A stretch of DNA of 53,998 bases from Mycobacterium sp. GTDB taxonomy: Bacteria; Actinomycetota; Actinomycetes; Mycobacteriales; Mycobacteriaceae. The DNA is taken from the NCBI RefSeq assembly GCF_019247615.1, contig NZ_JAFBAT010000314.1, positions 1 through 53,998 on the forward strand, read 5' to 3'. The position numbers were made by a program, and so were the translations under genes. The notes under the pieces were generated by a model. The model ran no database searches, was not told the DNA's origin, and worked only from the letters and a program-made list of their open reading frames with translations. Positions 1 through 11,277 of the stretch are shown one piece after another. Positions within the stretch are counted from its first letter, which is position 1, and every line of letters begins with the position of its first letter.

Positions 1-1083
1 GTCGACTACGGGTTCACCGCGGCGATGGAGGACGAACTCGACGCCATCGCATCGGGCAACGAGCAGCGCACCACCTGGCTCAGCAACTTCTACTTCGGAG
101 GCGACCACGGAGTGCCGGAGTCGGTGGCCCGCTCCGGTGGGCTGAAGAAGCTCGTCGGCGTCAACCTCGAGGGGATTGACGCCCGAGAAGTCAACTCCAT
201 CAAGGTATTCGACGACGCCCAGGGCCGTCCGGTCTATGTTCGGGTGGGCAAGAACGGGCCGTATCTCGAGCGCGTGGTGGTGGGCGACAATGGTGAGCCC
301 ACGCCGCAACGGGCAAACCTCAATGACTCGCTCACCCCAGACGAGCTGACCCTCGATGTGGCCGAAGAGCTGTTCGCCACGCCGCAAGAGGGGCGCCTCT
401 TGGGTGTGGATCCGGAAACGGGTCACGAAATCGTCGCCAGGGACGGCCGGTACGGGCCCTACGTCACCGAAATCCTTCCCGAGCGGCCCGAGGACGAAGA
501 CGGGGGTAGCGCGGCCAAGAAGGGGAAAAAGCCCACCGGCCCCAAACCCCGCTCCGGTTCGCTGCTGCGCAGCATGGATCTGCAGACGGTCACCCTCGAG
601 GATGCGCTGAAGCTGTTGTCGCTGCCCCGCGTTGTCGGCGTGGACCCCGCGACCGGCGAGGAGATCACCGCGCAGAACGGCCGGTATGGCCCATACCTCA
701 AGCGCGGCAACGACTCTCGCTCATTGGCGACCGAGGACCAGATATTCGACATCACGCTCGATGACGCGCTGAGGATCTACTCCGAACCCAAACGCCGCGG
801 CAGGCAGAGTGCCGCGGCGCCGCCGCTGCGTGAGCTGGGCACCGATCCGGCATCGGGTAAGCCGATGGTCATCAAGGACGGCCGATTCGGGCCGTACGTC
901 ACCGACGGCGAGACCAACGCCAGTCTGCGCAAGGGCGACGACGTGTTGTCGATCACCGACGAGCGGGCCGCCGAGTTGCTGGCGGACCGGCGCGCCCGCG
1001 GCCCGGCAAAGCGTCCCGCGAAGAAAACCACCCGCAAGGCTGCCGTCAAGTCCGGGGCGAAGAGGGCCACCAAGCGCAGCTAG
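1..1083 (+). CDS. topA: DNA topoisomerase I, C-terminal part (5' end outside window)
   Basis: Type IA topoisomerase, which relaxes negative supercoils. Only the last 360 codons are present; the reading frame is open from base 1 and the gene starts upstream. The fragment opens with the end of the catalytic core (VDYGFTAAMEDELD), followed by four C-terminal DNA-binding repeats. These are recognisable by the pattern GxDPxTGxxI...GRYGPYV (for example GVDPETGHEIVARDGRYGPY, GVDPATGEEI...NGRYGPY and GTDPASGKPM...GRFGPY). The protein ends in a lysine/arginine-rich tail (AKRPAKKTTRKAAVKSG), typical of mycobacterial TopA and important for strand passage. The next gene is convergent and ends 78 bp downstream. 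Identification is secure from the repeats and from the neighbouring adenylate cyclase, the same pair as in M. tuberculosis. Confidence 0.97.
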   Translation, partial: VDYGFTAAMEDELDAIASGNEQRTTWLSNFYFGGDHGVPESVARSGGLKKLVGVNLEGIDAREVNSIKVFDDAQGRPVYVRVGKNGPYLERVVVGDNGEPTPQRANLNDSLTPDELTLDVAEELFATPQEGRLLGVDPETGHEIVARDGRYGPYVTEILPERPEDEDGGSAAKKGKKPTGPKPRSGSLLRSMDLQTVTLEDALKLLSLPRVVGVDPATGEEITAQNGRYGPYLKRGNDSRSLATEDQIFDITLDDALRIYSEPKRRGRQSAAAPPLRELGTDPASGKPMVIKDGRFGPYVTDGETNASLRKGDDVLSITDERAAELLADRRARGPAKRPAKKTTRKAAVKSGAKRATKRS

Positions 1084-1161
1084 GGACGCCCGGTCAGCTC
1101 GCGAGGGTAACCGCTTCGCGGATTCAAGCCCCAGAAATCGCGGTCACGTCACGCTGGTCGC

Positions 1162-2823
1162 CTACATGATCTCGCTGGACACCTCTTCGGCGCGAGGCCC
1201 TTCGGGGAGCCCCTCGGGCGCAGCGAGATTCAGCGGCCGGGCCAGCTGAGTGGGTGCCCTACGGCCGCGTAGCTCGACGACCTCGCCGACGTCCCAGCAC
1301 AACGCCTCGGCATCGAGCGCGCCGCTGACCGCGATCGCCGAGGCGAGCACGTGGCCGGGCTCGAGCTTGGCCAGCTCGGTGAGGCGCGCGGCCTCGTTGA
1401 CGGGGTCGCCGATCACCGTGTACTCGAAGCGCGCCTGCGCCCCGATGTGACCGGCGATCGCCCTGCCCGACGACACCCCGATCCCGAACTCCGCGGAACC
1501 GATCACGGGGAGCAGCTCGTCGTGGAGCTCGCGGGCGGCGGCAAGCGCGCCCCCGGGCGCATCGGGGTGTTCGATGGGCGCACCGAAGATGGCCAGTGCG
1601 GCGTCGCCCTGGAATTTGTTGACGAAGCCGCCGTGCTTTCCGACGGTGTCGACCACCACCCGGAAGAATTCGTTGAGCAGGTGAACCACCTCGGCGGGCG
1701 GTCGCGTCGCGGCCAACTGGGTGGAGCCGACCAGGTCAACGAACAGCACAGCGACGTCGCGCTCCTGACCGCCCAGCTCGGTTCCCCGTTCGAGGGCCCG
1801 GCGGGCCACGTCTTCGCCGACGTAGCGGCCGAACAGATCGCGCAGCCGCTGCCGCTCCGAGAGGTCACGCACCATGTCGTTGAAGCCGGCTTGCAGCAGG
1901 CCCAATTCGCTGGCGTCGTAGATCTGCATGTGCGCGTTGTAGTTGCCGCGCTGCACCTCGGACAGCGCCCAGCGCAGCTGACGCAGCGGGTCCGCGATCG
2001 ACATGGCCACCAGCAGGGTGCTGACCAGCCCGATGCCCAATGCCGACAGTGCCAGCAGCAGAATCGGATCGAAAAACTTCTCGGGCGGGGCGCGCAGCAG
2101 GGAAGCCTTGTCGGCCACGATGGCCAACACAATCGCCAGCAGCGGCACGGCGGTGGACAGCATCCAACTGAGGAGTTGCCGCAGGATGACGCCGGGTGCC
2201 TTGACGTTCTCGGGCACACCGCTGCGCAGGGCGGCCACGGCCACCGGCCGCAACACTCGCTCGGACTGCAGGTAGCCGATGATCGCGGTCGCGGTGGCGC
2301 CCAGACCGGTGGCGACCGCGACGACCGGCGCGGTGTGCTTGGCGACCGACCAGCTGGTGAGGATGAACACCACTCCGCCGATGCACCAGGTGACCACGCT
2401 GGTCAGCGTGCGGTAGAACGGCATGCGCAACGCTCGGCTGCGGGCCAGTTCGGTGCCGGCCGGGTCGGCGTCGGCGAGCAGATTGTCGCGGCGCTGCCAT
2501 CGGAAGACCGGCATCAGCAGCTTCAGGTTGAACAAGATGCCGGCTAGGAACAGGGCCATGACGACGCTGATGAAGACCGCGACGTTGACGGCCGGCAGAT
2601 CCTGCAACTGGATGCGGTCCTCCGGCGGCAGCCCGTACCGCAGGAAGCCCAGCACGAACAGGCCGCCGATGATATCGGCCTGCAGCATGCTCAGCGAGAA
2701 CAGCGGCCACGGCGTGCGCACCACCCACCGGACGAATGCGCTGATCCGTCCGGGGAGGGCCGCGTTTGTTGCCACCAATCCACCGTATCGGGCGACGCCG
2801 ACTTGACGGAAAACCAAATTCAT
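1162..2823 (-). CDS. membrane-bound class III adenylate cyclase with HAMP domain (Rv3645-like)
   Basis: Makes cAMP from ATP at the inner face of the membrane. With the start used here (ATG at 2823; an in-frame codon at 2916 is also open) the protein is about 553 aa. The N-terminal half holds about six hydrophobic helices, then a HAMP linker (SIADPLRQLRWALSEVQRGN). The C-terminal cyclase domain has the two metal aspartates (FVDLVGST and FQGDAALAIFG), the adenine-specifying lysine (NKFQGD) and the second substrate aspartate with the transition-state Asn/Arg (GDPVNEAARL). All catalytic positions look intact, so it should be active. A candidate -10 (TACATT on the minus strand, 2860-2865) lies about 36 nt before the chosen start. 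It is divergent from the delta-prime gene. Family known from M. tuberculosis Rv3645, which occupies the same place beside topA. Confidence 0.93.
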   Translation of the reverse strand: MNLVFRQVGVARYGGLVATNAALPGRISAFVRWVVRTPWPLFSLSMLQADIIGGLFVLGFLRYGLPPEDRIQLQDLPAVNVAVFISVVMALFLAGILFNLKLLMPVFRWQRRDNLLADADPAGTELARSRALRMPFYRTLTSVVTWCIGGVVFILTSWSVAKHTAPVVAVATGLGATATAIIGYLQSERVLRPVAVAALRSGVPENVKAPGVILRQLLSWMLSTAVPLLAIVLAIVADKASLLRAPPEKFFDPILLLALSALGIGLVSTLLVAMSIADPLRQLRWALSEVQRGNYNAHMQIYDASELGLLQAGFNDMVRDLSERQRLRDLFGRYVGEDVARRALERGTELGGQERDVAVLFVDLVGSTQLAATRPPAEVVHLLNEFFRVVVDTVGKHGGFVNKFQGDAALAIFGAPIEHPDAPGGALAAARELHDELLPVIGSAEFGIGVSSGRAIAGHIGAQARFEYTVIGDPVNEAARLTELAKLEPGHVLASAIAVSGALDAEALCWDVGEVVELRGRRAPTQLARPLNLAAPEGLPEGPRAEEVSSEIM

Positions 2824-2916
2824 CACGGCAAGTCGCCCGGAGCTGCCGAAACCCGCGCAAATGTAACGGAACCGTCGCGATAAGGTGGCCGATCGGTATC
2901 CGTCGGCCGGTCTCAC

Positions 2917-2922
2917 TACTGT
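2917..2922 (+). promoter_or_regulatory. candidate -10 box for the delta-prime gene
   Basis: TACTGT fits the mycobacterial TAnnnT -10 pattern. It ends 5 nt before GTG 2928 and 8 nt before ATG 2931, so a leaderless or near-leaderless transcript is likely. No convincing -35 is seen. Inferred from spacing alone. Confidence 0.4.
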
Positions 2923-2930
2923 TGCCGGTG

Positions 2931-4139
2931 ATGTCTGAGGTGTTTAAACGGCTGGTAGGCCAAGAGGCCGCGGTCGCCGTACTGCTGGCCGCGGCGCGGG
3001 CCGCCCGCGGTGATTCCGCTCACAGCGCGACGGGCGACGGGACTATGACACACGCGTGGCTGATCACGGGTCCACCGGGTTCGGGGCGCTCGATCGCCGC
3101 GGTGTGCTTCGCGGCCGCACTGCAATGCACTTCCGACGGGGATCCTCCGGGGTGCGGGCGCTGCCGCGCCTGCGTGACGACGATGGCCGGTACCCATGCG
3201 GACGTGCGCCGGGTGATTCCCGAGGGCCTGTCCATCGGCGTGGACGAGATGCGCGCCATCGTGCAGATCGCGTCGAGACGGCCGACAACCGGGCATCGGC
3301 AGATCGTGGTGATCGAGGACGCCGACCGGTTGACCGAGGGGGCAGCGAACGCATTGCTGAAGGTTGTCGAGGAGCCGCCGCCGTCGACGGTTTTCCTGTT
3401 GTGTGCGCCGTCGGTCGATCCGGAGGACATCGCCGTCACGCTGCGCTCCCGGTGTCGGCACGTCGCGCTGGTGACCCCGCCGACCAAGGCGATCGCGCGT
3501 GTGCTGGTCGACAGCGACGGGCTGCCCGCCGACACGGCGAACTGGGCGGCGTCGGTCAGCGGTGGCCACATCGGGCGCGCGCGGCGGCTGGCCACCGATC
3601 CCGACGCCCGCCAGCGACGGGAGCGGGCGCTGGCGTTGGTGCGCGATGCCGCGACCCCGTCGCGGGCCTACGCCGCCGCCGAGGAGCTGGTGGCGGCGGC
3701 CGAGGCCGAGGCGATCGTGCTGACCGCGGATCGCGCCGAGGCCGAGACCGAGGAGCTGCGGACCGCACTCGGGGCCGGCGGCACCGGGAAGGGCACCGCC
3801 GGAGCCATGCGAGGCGCCGCGGGTGCCATCAAGGATCTCGAGCGCCGGCAAAAGTCTCGTCAGACGAGGGCATCGCGCGATGCATTGGATCGGGCGCTGA
3901 TCGACCTGGCGACGTATTTCCGCGACGCGCTGGTGGTCGCGGCGCGCGCCGGGGCGGTGCGGGCCAATCATCCGGATATGGCCGACCGCGCGGCGGCGCT
4001 GGCCGCCCACGCTCCGCCCGAGCGGCTGCTGCGCTGCATCGAGGCGGTGCTTAAGTGTCGTGAGGCGCTGGCTGTCAACGTCAAACCCAAGTTCGCCGTC
4101 GACGCCATGGTCGCGGCTATCGGCCAGGAACTTGGGTGA
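2931..4139 (+). CDS. holB: DNA polymerase III clamp-loader subunit delta-prime
   Basis: Subunit of the clamp loader that places the sliding clamp on DNA. 402 aa from ATG 2931; GTG 2928 is an alternative. It has the N-terminal AAA+ fold with a P-loop in which the usual lysine is arginine (ITGPPGSGRS), as expected for a non-ATP-hydrolysing delta-prime. A four-cysteine zinc module spans roughly residues 60-80 (CTSDGDPPGCGRCRAC). The conserved GAANALLKVVEEPP sensor helix and the TLRSRCRHVAL (SRC) motif follow. The C-terminal third is alanine-rich helical. The longer upstream reading frame from 2766 overlaps the divergent cyclase and is not used. It is followed by a tRNA gene. Orthologue position matches Rv3644c. 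Confidence 0.93.
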   Translation: MSEVFKRLVGQEAAVAVLLAAARAARGDSAHSATGDGTMTHAWLITGPPGSGRSIAAVCFAAALQCTSDGDPPGCGRCRACVTTMAGTHADVRRVIPEGLSIGVDEMRAIVQIASRRPTTGHRQIVVIEDADRLTEGAANALLKVVEEPPPSTVFLLCAPSVDPEDIAVTLRSRCRHVALVTPPTKAIARVLVDSDGLPADTANWAASVSGGHIGRARRLATDPDARQRRERALALVRDAATPSRAYAAAEELVAAAEAEAIVLTADRAEAETEELRTALGAGGTGKGTAGAMRGAAGAIKDLERRQKSRQTRASRDALDRALIDLATYFRDALVVAARAGAVRANHPDMADRAAALAAHAPPERLLRCIEAVLKCREALAVNVKPKFAVDAMVAAIGQELG

Positions 4140-4161
4140 CTCGGGCCGCCTGCCGTAGACT
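4132..4161 (+). promoter_or_regulatory. promoter of the tRNA-Thr gene
   Basis: TTGGGT (4132-4137), an 18-nt spacer and TAGACT (4156-4161) form a good housekeeping-type promoter. Transcription would start about 4168, some 17 nt before the tRNA. The -35 overlaps the last codons of the delta-prime gene. Confidence 0.6.
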
Positions 4162-4184
4162 CGTGCCGCCCGGCGCGCGGGTGT

Positions 4185-4260
4185 GCCGCCTTAGCTCAGT
4201 CGGTAGAGCGATTCACTCGTAATGAATAGGTCGGGGGTTCGATTCCCCCAGGCGGCTCCA
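4185..4260 (+). tRNA. tRNA-Thr (anticodon CGT)
   Basis: A complete cloverleaf. The 7-bp acceptor stem GCCGCCT pairs with AGGCGGC. The D-arm has TAGCTCAGT..GGTAGAGC. The anticodon stem ATTCA/TGAAT holds loop CTCGTAA with CGT at the anticodon position, which reads ACG threonine codons. The T-arm is GGGGG TTCGATT CCCCC. The CCA end is encoded (4258-4260). The discriminator base is T. Confidence 0.97.
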
Positions 4261-4281
4261 AATTCCGCGCCGACCGCGTGG

Positions 4282-7392
<3,111 letters not shown>

Positions 7393-7405
7393 TTTTCGGT
7401 CCTTC

Positions 7406-8107
7406 TCATCTCGGTATCCTGCCTCGCAGGAACCCGTCGAAGACGATGTTGACGCCGTTGAGGAGGGGCTGCCCCTTGGACTTCGAATACTCGGTGTAGA
7501 GCACATCGACCGGTTGTTCCACCACCCGCCAATGGTTTTCGGCAATCAAAGCGATGAATTCGTTGGCGTGGCTCATGCCGCTCATGGTGAGGTTGAGTCC
7601 GTCGGCGACCTTCTTGTTGAAGACCCGCAGGCCATTGTTGGTGTCGGTCAGGCCAAGTCGGCGACCGCGCCGGCTCAACCGAGCCGCGGTCTGCAGCACC
7701 AGCCGTTTCACCAGGGGCGGCCGGCTGCCCTCGTGCTTGCCGAATCGCGTTCCGATGACGACATCGACGTCTCCCGCACACAGCCGATCGACCATGGCAG
7801 CCACGTCTTTGACTCGATGCTGGCCGTCACCGTCGAACGTGGCGAAAATCCGCGCACCGGATTGGTTGCGGGCATATTCCACGCCCGTCTGGATCGCCGC
7901 GCCCTGACCCAGGTTTACGGGGTGGCGAACCAGGTGAGCACCGGCGCGCCGGGCGAGTTCCCCGGTGCCGTCGGCGCTGCCGTCGTCGACGCACACGACG
8001 TGGTCGAAGACGGAGCGCACGTCGGCGACCACCTCGCCGATGACGGCGGCTTCGTTGTACGCGGGAATGACGATCCAGACGTCCGGGTAATGCGTTTCAG
8101 TAGCCAT
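7406..8107 (-). CDS. ppgS: polyprenyl-phospho-N-acetylgalactosaminyl synthase
   Basis: GT2 family enzyme that moves GalNAc from UDP-GalNAc to polyprenyl phosphate on the cytoplasmic face. This gives the donor for the galactosamine substituent of arabinogalactan (known for Rv3631 of M. tuberculosis). 233 aa, no membrane helix of its own. GT-A motifs are in order: WIVIPAYNEAAVIGEV, the nucleotide-binding VDDGSADGT and the metal-binding FDGDGQH, followed by a basic KRLVLQTAARLSRRGRR segment that may meet the membrane. ATG 8107 gives a clean N-terminus. It sits in one transcription unit with the upstream flippase-like gene (24 bp gap) and the downstream DUF2304 gene (13 bp gap). Assignment to GalNAc rather than another sugar rests on orthology. 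Confidence 0.9.
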   Translation of the reverse strand: MATETHYPDVWIVIPAYNEAAVIGEVVADVRSVFDHVVCVDDGSADGTGELARRAGAHLVRHPVNLGQGAAIQTGVEYARNQSGARIFATFDGDGQHRVKDVAAMVDRLCAGDVDVVIGTRFGKHEGSRPPLVKRLVLQTAARLSRRGRRLGLTDTNNGLRVFNKKVADGLNLTMSGMSHANEFIALIAENHWRVVEQPVDVLYTEYSKSKGQPLLNGVNIVFDGFLRGRIPR

Positions 8108-8131
8108 CTAAGTCCACAAGGTTAGCCAGGA

Positions 8132-9451
8132 TCACCGGGCGAGGCGTCCGGCACGCGCCAGCGCCAGCAGATGAACGGCGATTCCCACCAGCGGACCGCA
8201 CAACAAGCCCACAATGGTTCGGGTCTGCAACCCCAGGGGCAGCAGCAGCAACAATGTCGCCGCGACCGTCGCCGCGACCCATCCCAGCGAATACGCGCCG
8301 TGCAGCGCGGCCGCCACGGCGGCGGCACCGGTGAGGGTCAGCAGGGCGATCGACACGGCGGCCGCCGTCAGCCACGCCAGCAGCGCGCCGCTGGCGTGGT
8401 ACTGCGACCCGAAGCCGGCCCGCAGCAACCACGGTCCCACCAGCCCCGACGCCACGACCCCTACCGCGCCGATGCCGGTGACGATCGCCGCCGGCATGAT
8501 CAGGGACCGGAGTCGCTCGCTGCGCTTGTCGACGAAGTGAGCGATGAGATTGCCCTGCATGGCCGTGAGCGGCACCAGCAGCGGCGCGCGGGTCAACATC
8601 ACGACCAGGATGATGACGCCCCCCTGCGCCCCGAGCTGGTCGCTCGTCAGCTTCAGCAATAAGGGAAAGCCCATCACCAATATCGCGCTGGCACCCGCCG
8701 CCGTGATGGAATGGGCGGCCCCCCGAAGGAAGGTCAGCGTACCGCCCGGCGTCCGCACTCGCGCTGCGGTGCGCGTCGTGGGCGAGGCCACCAGCATGAT
8801 CAGCCAACCCGCCGCGCCCGCCACGGTCGCCCACAAGTACCCCGTCAGGCCCCACCCGGTCACGAACGTCAGCGCGGCCACCGACACCCGCATCGCCGCA
8901 TCGGTCACGATCAGGGTCCCGTACTGAGTCCAATGATCGAGCCCCGCCAGCATGCCCAACAGGGTGGCGTGCAGGCAGAAACCGGCGAGCCCAACGCTGA
9001 TGAGGCCCACCGACAACCAGCGAGCGTCGACGAATACCCGTCCGCTCCACAAGGGTGAGCTCCCGGCGATCACGACGGCGGCGATGAGGCCGACCATTAC
9101 GGCGACACGCAGCGGATGGGTGCGCTTGGCAGGAATGATGGCCAGATACTGCGCCGAACGAACCTCTCGGGTGGCTTCCTGCAGCAGGCCGAAGGCGGCG
9201 CCGGTGACCAGGCCGACCGCCCCCCAGAAGACCCCGAAGACCGAGTAGCCGCTCGGAGCCAGGTCGCGAGCGGCCAGATAGATCACCGCGTATCCGCACA
9301 GCGCGGTCAACGCGGTGGCGGTGCCCACCCTGGCCACGCTGCCCCGCGTGACCGGCCCGTTGGACGCACCGACCTCGGTCACAGGCGTAGCGCTGTCGGC
9401 CGACCGACCAGATGCATCCCCACAATGTGACGATAGTAAGTGCGTCCGCAC
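8132..9451 (-). CDS. polysaccharide flippase-like membrane protein (Rv3630-like)
   Basis: About 439 aa from GTG 9451; later GTG codons near 9382 or 9334 are possible. The frame extends further upstream without membrane character, so those residues are not counted. Ten to twelve hydrophobic helices are arranged as in MOP/Wzx-type exporters, beginning ALTALCGYAVIYLAARDLAP. A Ser/Thr-Arg loop SPTTRTAARVRTPGGT and a loop FVDKRSERLRSL separate the two halves. It is the first gene of the ppgS-DUF2304 unit. Because ppgS makes its product on the inner leaflet and galactosamine is added outside, a flippase role is attractive, but that is inference. A sugar transporter of another kind cannot be excluded. 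Confidence 0.78.
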   Translation of the reverse strand: MRTHLLSSHCGDASGRSADSATPVTEVGASNGPVTRGSVARVGTATALTALCGYAVIYLAARDLAPSGYSVFGVFWGAVGLVTGAAFGLLQEATREVRSAQYLAIIPAKRTHPLRVAVMVGLIAAVVIAGSSPLWSGRVFVDARWLSVGLISVGLAGFCLHATLLGMLAGLDHWTQYGTLIVTDAAMRVSVAALTFVTGWGLTGYLWATVAGAAGWLIMLVASPTTRTAARVRTPGGTLTFLRGAAHSITAAGASAILVMGFPLLLKLTSDQLGAQGGVIILVVMLTRAPLLVPLTAMQGNLIAHFVDKRSERLRSLIMPAAIVTGIGAVGVVASGLVGPWLLRAGFGSQYHASGALLAWLTAAAVSIALLTLTGAAAVAAALHGAYSLGWVAATVAATLLLLLPLGLQTRTIVGLLCGPLVGIAVHLLALARAGRLAR

Positions 9452-9508
9452 AGATCGCCCGCCCCAGCGAGGTGGTCCGTTAGTGTGAGCGGCTGTCGGG
9501 AAGGATCC

Positions 9509-9875
9509 ATGGCCGCGTTCCGCATCTTCGGAATTTCGCTGTTGGTCACCGCGGCCGCTCTCGCCGTCGGTTATGCGCACGGCGGTGCCAAAGACCTGTT
9601 CTTGCTGCTGGTGCTGGCAGTGCTCGAGGTGTCGCTGTCGTTCGACAACGCCATCATCAACGCCGCCGTTCTGCAACGGATGAGCCGGTTCTGGCGGCAG
9701 ATGTTTCTGACGATCGGCATCCTCATCGCCGTGTTCGGGATGCGGCTGGTCTTCCCGTTGGTCATCGTCTGGGCGACCGCCCTTGGTGGGCGTGTTTTTC
9801 ATCGGGGCGGCGTTCGGCTGGAGCGTGTTGCGCAACCGGCGTCAAGCGCGCTCGTGCGCGCGAGCCGGAGCCTGA
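9509..9875 (+). pseudogene. DUF475 (TerC-like) membrane protein, internally deleted and frameshifted
   Basis: Starts well, with a Shine-Dalgarno (gaaggatcc) and ATG 9509, and encodes the first three helices of a DUF475 protein, including the family signature VLEVSLSFDNAIINAAVL. After PLVIVWATA (about residue 93) the frame turns into arginine-rich nonsense. One base over, another frame gives LVGVFFIGAAFGWSVLRNRR and stops at 9875, which looks like the C-terminal helix of the same family. The middle, roughly 230 residues by comparison with intact relatives of about 350 aa, is missing, and the junction (about 9780) is out of frame. The intact homologue in M. tuberculosis is Rv3629c at the same place. 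The C-terminal match is judged by eye. A sequencing or assembly artefact is possible. Confidence 0.72.
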
Positions 9876-9917
9876 GCGGTCACAGCGATGTCGCGCGCCT
9901 TTCGCGTCATCTCCGGG

Positions 9918-10610
9918 CTAGGCCTCGATCTGGCCGGCGACGCGCCGTTCGATGCTTGCCCGCGAGTGGGCCGGCAGCACGATGAGCCCCTCGAGCTCCC
10001 TGCGGGCCCGCGCGTAGGCAGTCTGTCGTTCCTCACGCGTGGCCGCCTCGTCTTGCGCCAGGTGCAGCAGGTGCTGGGCGCGCGCCAGGCGCTGCTGCTC
10101 GTCTTCCGAAAAGCCGCTGCGCCGCCGGCGAATCGCCTCGGTCTCCGCGACCTCGAACGCGCTGATGTACTCGTCGACGGCATCGCGGTATTCCAGCTGC
10201 GCTGTCCGGTCGGCAGCGAGGGCCTCCACGTCCTCGGGCCGCTCCGGCCGCAGCAGGTCTGCGCGCCGTTTCGCCTTGTGAAAGGCGACGGTCAGCGGAT
10301 GGCGCATATCGGTCATCATCGGAAAGTCGAGCAATTTGGCGACATCGACTTCGTAGTCGAACCAGCGCGCAGTGATAAGGTCTTGCGCCGCAACGAGTTT
10401 GGCGATCTTACGGCGCGAGGTCTCCGCGTTGTTCCGTGTTCTGCCGGATGCTTCGGCCGCGGCGATCTTGGCTTGCTGCTTCAGCCGATAGCGTTCCAGC
10501 CGTCGCTCCGCCCGACGTTCGTTCGCGGCGGCGATCGCCCGCAGGCTGGTGGCGATGGCCCCGCCCAGCGGGAAAATCAGCCACCAGAAGCCGGCGGCAA
10601 AATGCAGCAT
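9918..10610 (-). CDS. membrane-anchored coiled-coil protein of unknown function
   Basis: 230 aa from ATG 10610; a TTG at 10640 would add ten residues. One N-terminal hydrophobic helix (LHFAAGFWWLIFPLGGAIA) is followed by an arginine/alanine-rich helical region (NERRAERRLERYRLKQQAK). Further charged helices continue to the end (EEQ/RAR-rich, with ARREL repeats), so a long cytoplasmic coiled coil is likely. No catalytic motif is seen. It is not in the matching M. tuberculosis interval between Rv3629c and ppa, so it belongs to a lineage-specific insertion next to the damaged DUF475 gene. The ppa gene lies upstream on the same strand but the gap (56 bp) gives no clear link. The opposite strand is also open here, but only this frame shows membrane and coiled-coil character. 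Confidence 0.7.
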   Translation of the reverse strand: MLHFAAGFWWLIFPLGGAIATSLRAIAAANERRAERRLERYRLKQQAKIAAAEASGRTRNNAETSRRKIAKLVAAQDLITARWFDYEVDVAKLLDFPMMTDMRHPLTVAFHKAKRRADLLRPERPEDVEALAADRTAQLEYRDAVDEYISAFEVAETEAIRRRRSGFSEDEQQRLARAQHLLHLAQDEAATREERQTAYARARRELEGLIVLPAHSRASIERRVAGQIEA

Positions 10611-10666
10611 CGGGGTCACATCGCCAGGATGCCACCGCAAAGCGCGGCACGGTTACGCCCAGGGCG

Positions 10667-11155
10667 TTAGTGCCCCTGGGCCTGGAACCGTTCGACCGAG
10701 CGTTGCACCTCGGCTTCCGCCTCGGCCCGATCGACCCAGTTCGCAGTCTTGACGAACTTGCCCGGCTCCAGCGCCTTGTACTGCGAGAAAAAGTGCTTGA
10801 TCACGTCAAGCTCGAACTCCGGAACGTCGCCGATGTCCTGGATGTGGTCCCATCGTTTGTCCCCGGCGGGGACGCACAGTACCTTGTCGTCGCCGCCGGC
10901 CTCGTCGACCATCTTGAACATCCCGACCGGGCGCGCCTCCACGATCACGCCGGGGAACACCGACTGCGGCAGCAGCACCAGCGCGTCCAGCGGGTCGCCA
11001 TCCTCCCCGAGGGTGTCCTCGATGAAGCCGTAGTCGGTGGGATACGCCATCGAGGTGTACAGGTAGCGGTCCAGCCGGATCCGGTGAGTCTCGTGATCGA
11101 CTTCGTATTTGTTGCGCTGGCCTTTCGGAATTTCGATGGTCACGTCGAATTGCAC
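10667..11155 (-). CDS. ppa: inorganic pyrophosphatase
   Basis: Cytoplasmic family I pyrophosphatase that hydrolyses PPi to two phosphates and drives biosynthetic reactions. 162 aa, the usual length for mycobacteria. The active-site signature [10 protein letters not shown] is at residues 52-61 with its three metal aspartates (52, 54, 57). The substrate lysines and tyrosines ([31 protein letters not shown]) are in place. It starts with GTG 11155, preceded by a good ribosome site (gaaggagccgacgcg). It is divergent from the carboxypeptidase gene, 122 bp away, with a short direct repeat between them. Confidence 0.97.
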   Translation of the reverse strand: MQFDVTIEIPKGQRNKYEVDHETHRIRLDRYLYTSMAYPTDYGFIEDTLGEDGDPLDALVLLPQSVFPGVIVEARPVGMFKMVDEAGGDDKVLCVPAGDKRWDHIQDIGDVPEFELDVIKHFFSQYKALEPGKFVKTANWVDRAEAEAEVQRSVERFQAQGH

Positions 11156-11208
11156 CGCGTCGGCTCCTTCGCGAGGGGTTGGTCTGGCACGTCAGTCGGG
11201 CATCCACC

Positions 11209-11231
11209 CTAGTCGAGGGCCTAGTCGAGGA
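11209..11231. repeat. 12-bp direct repeat between ppa and the carboxypeptidase gene
   Basis: CCTAGTCGAGG occurs at 11209-11219 and again at 11221-11231, a period of 12 bp. It lies in the divergent promoter region, where it could be an operator or a slippage product. Confidence 0.6.
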
Positions 11232-11277
11232 CATCGCGGCCGGTTGGGCAGAATGGGTTCAAACAGTCAGGAGAGTG

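Noticed and set aside
1351..2547. Plus-strand open frame opposite the adenylate cyclase
   Set aside because: A shadow: the cyclase motifs are all present on the minus strand and the plus frame is His/Gln-rich without a fold.
3060..3170. Arg instead of Lys in the P-loop of the delta-prime subunit, first seen as a damaging change
   Set aside because: Delta-prime subunits normally have a degenerate, non-hydrolysing P-loop, so this is expected.
9888..10670. Plus-strand open frame of 260 codons opposite the coiled-coil protein
   Set aside because: No helix or strand pattern and no start signals. The minus frame has a membrane anchor and regular charged helices.
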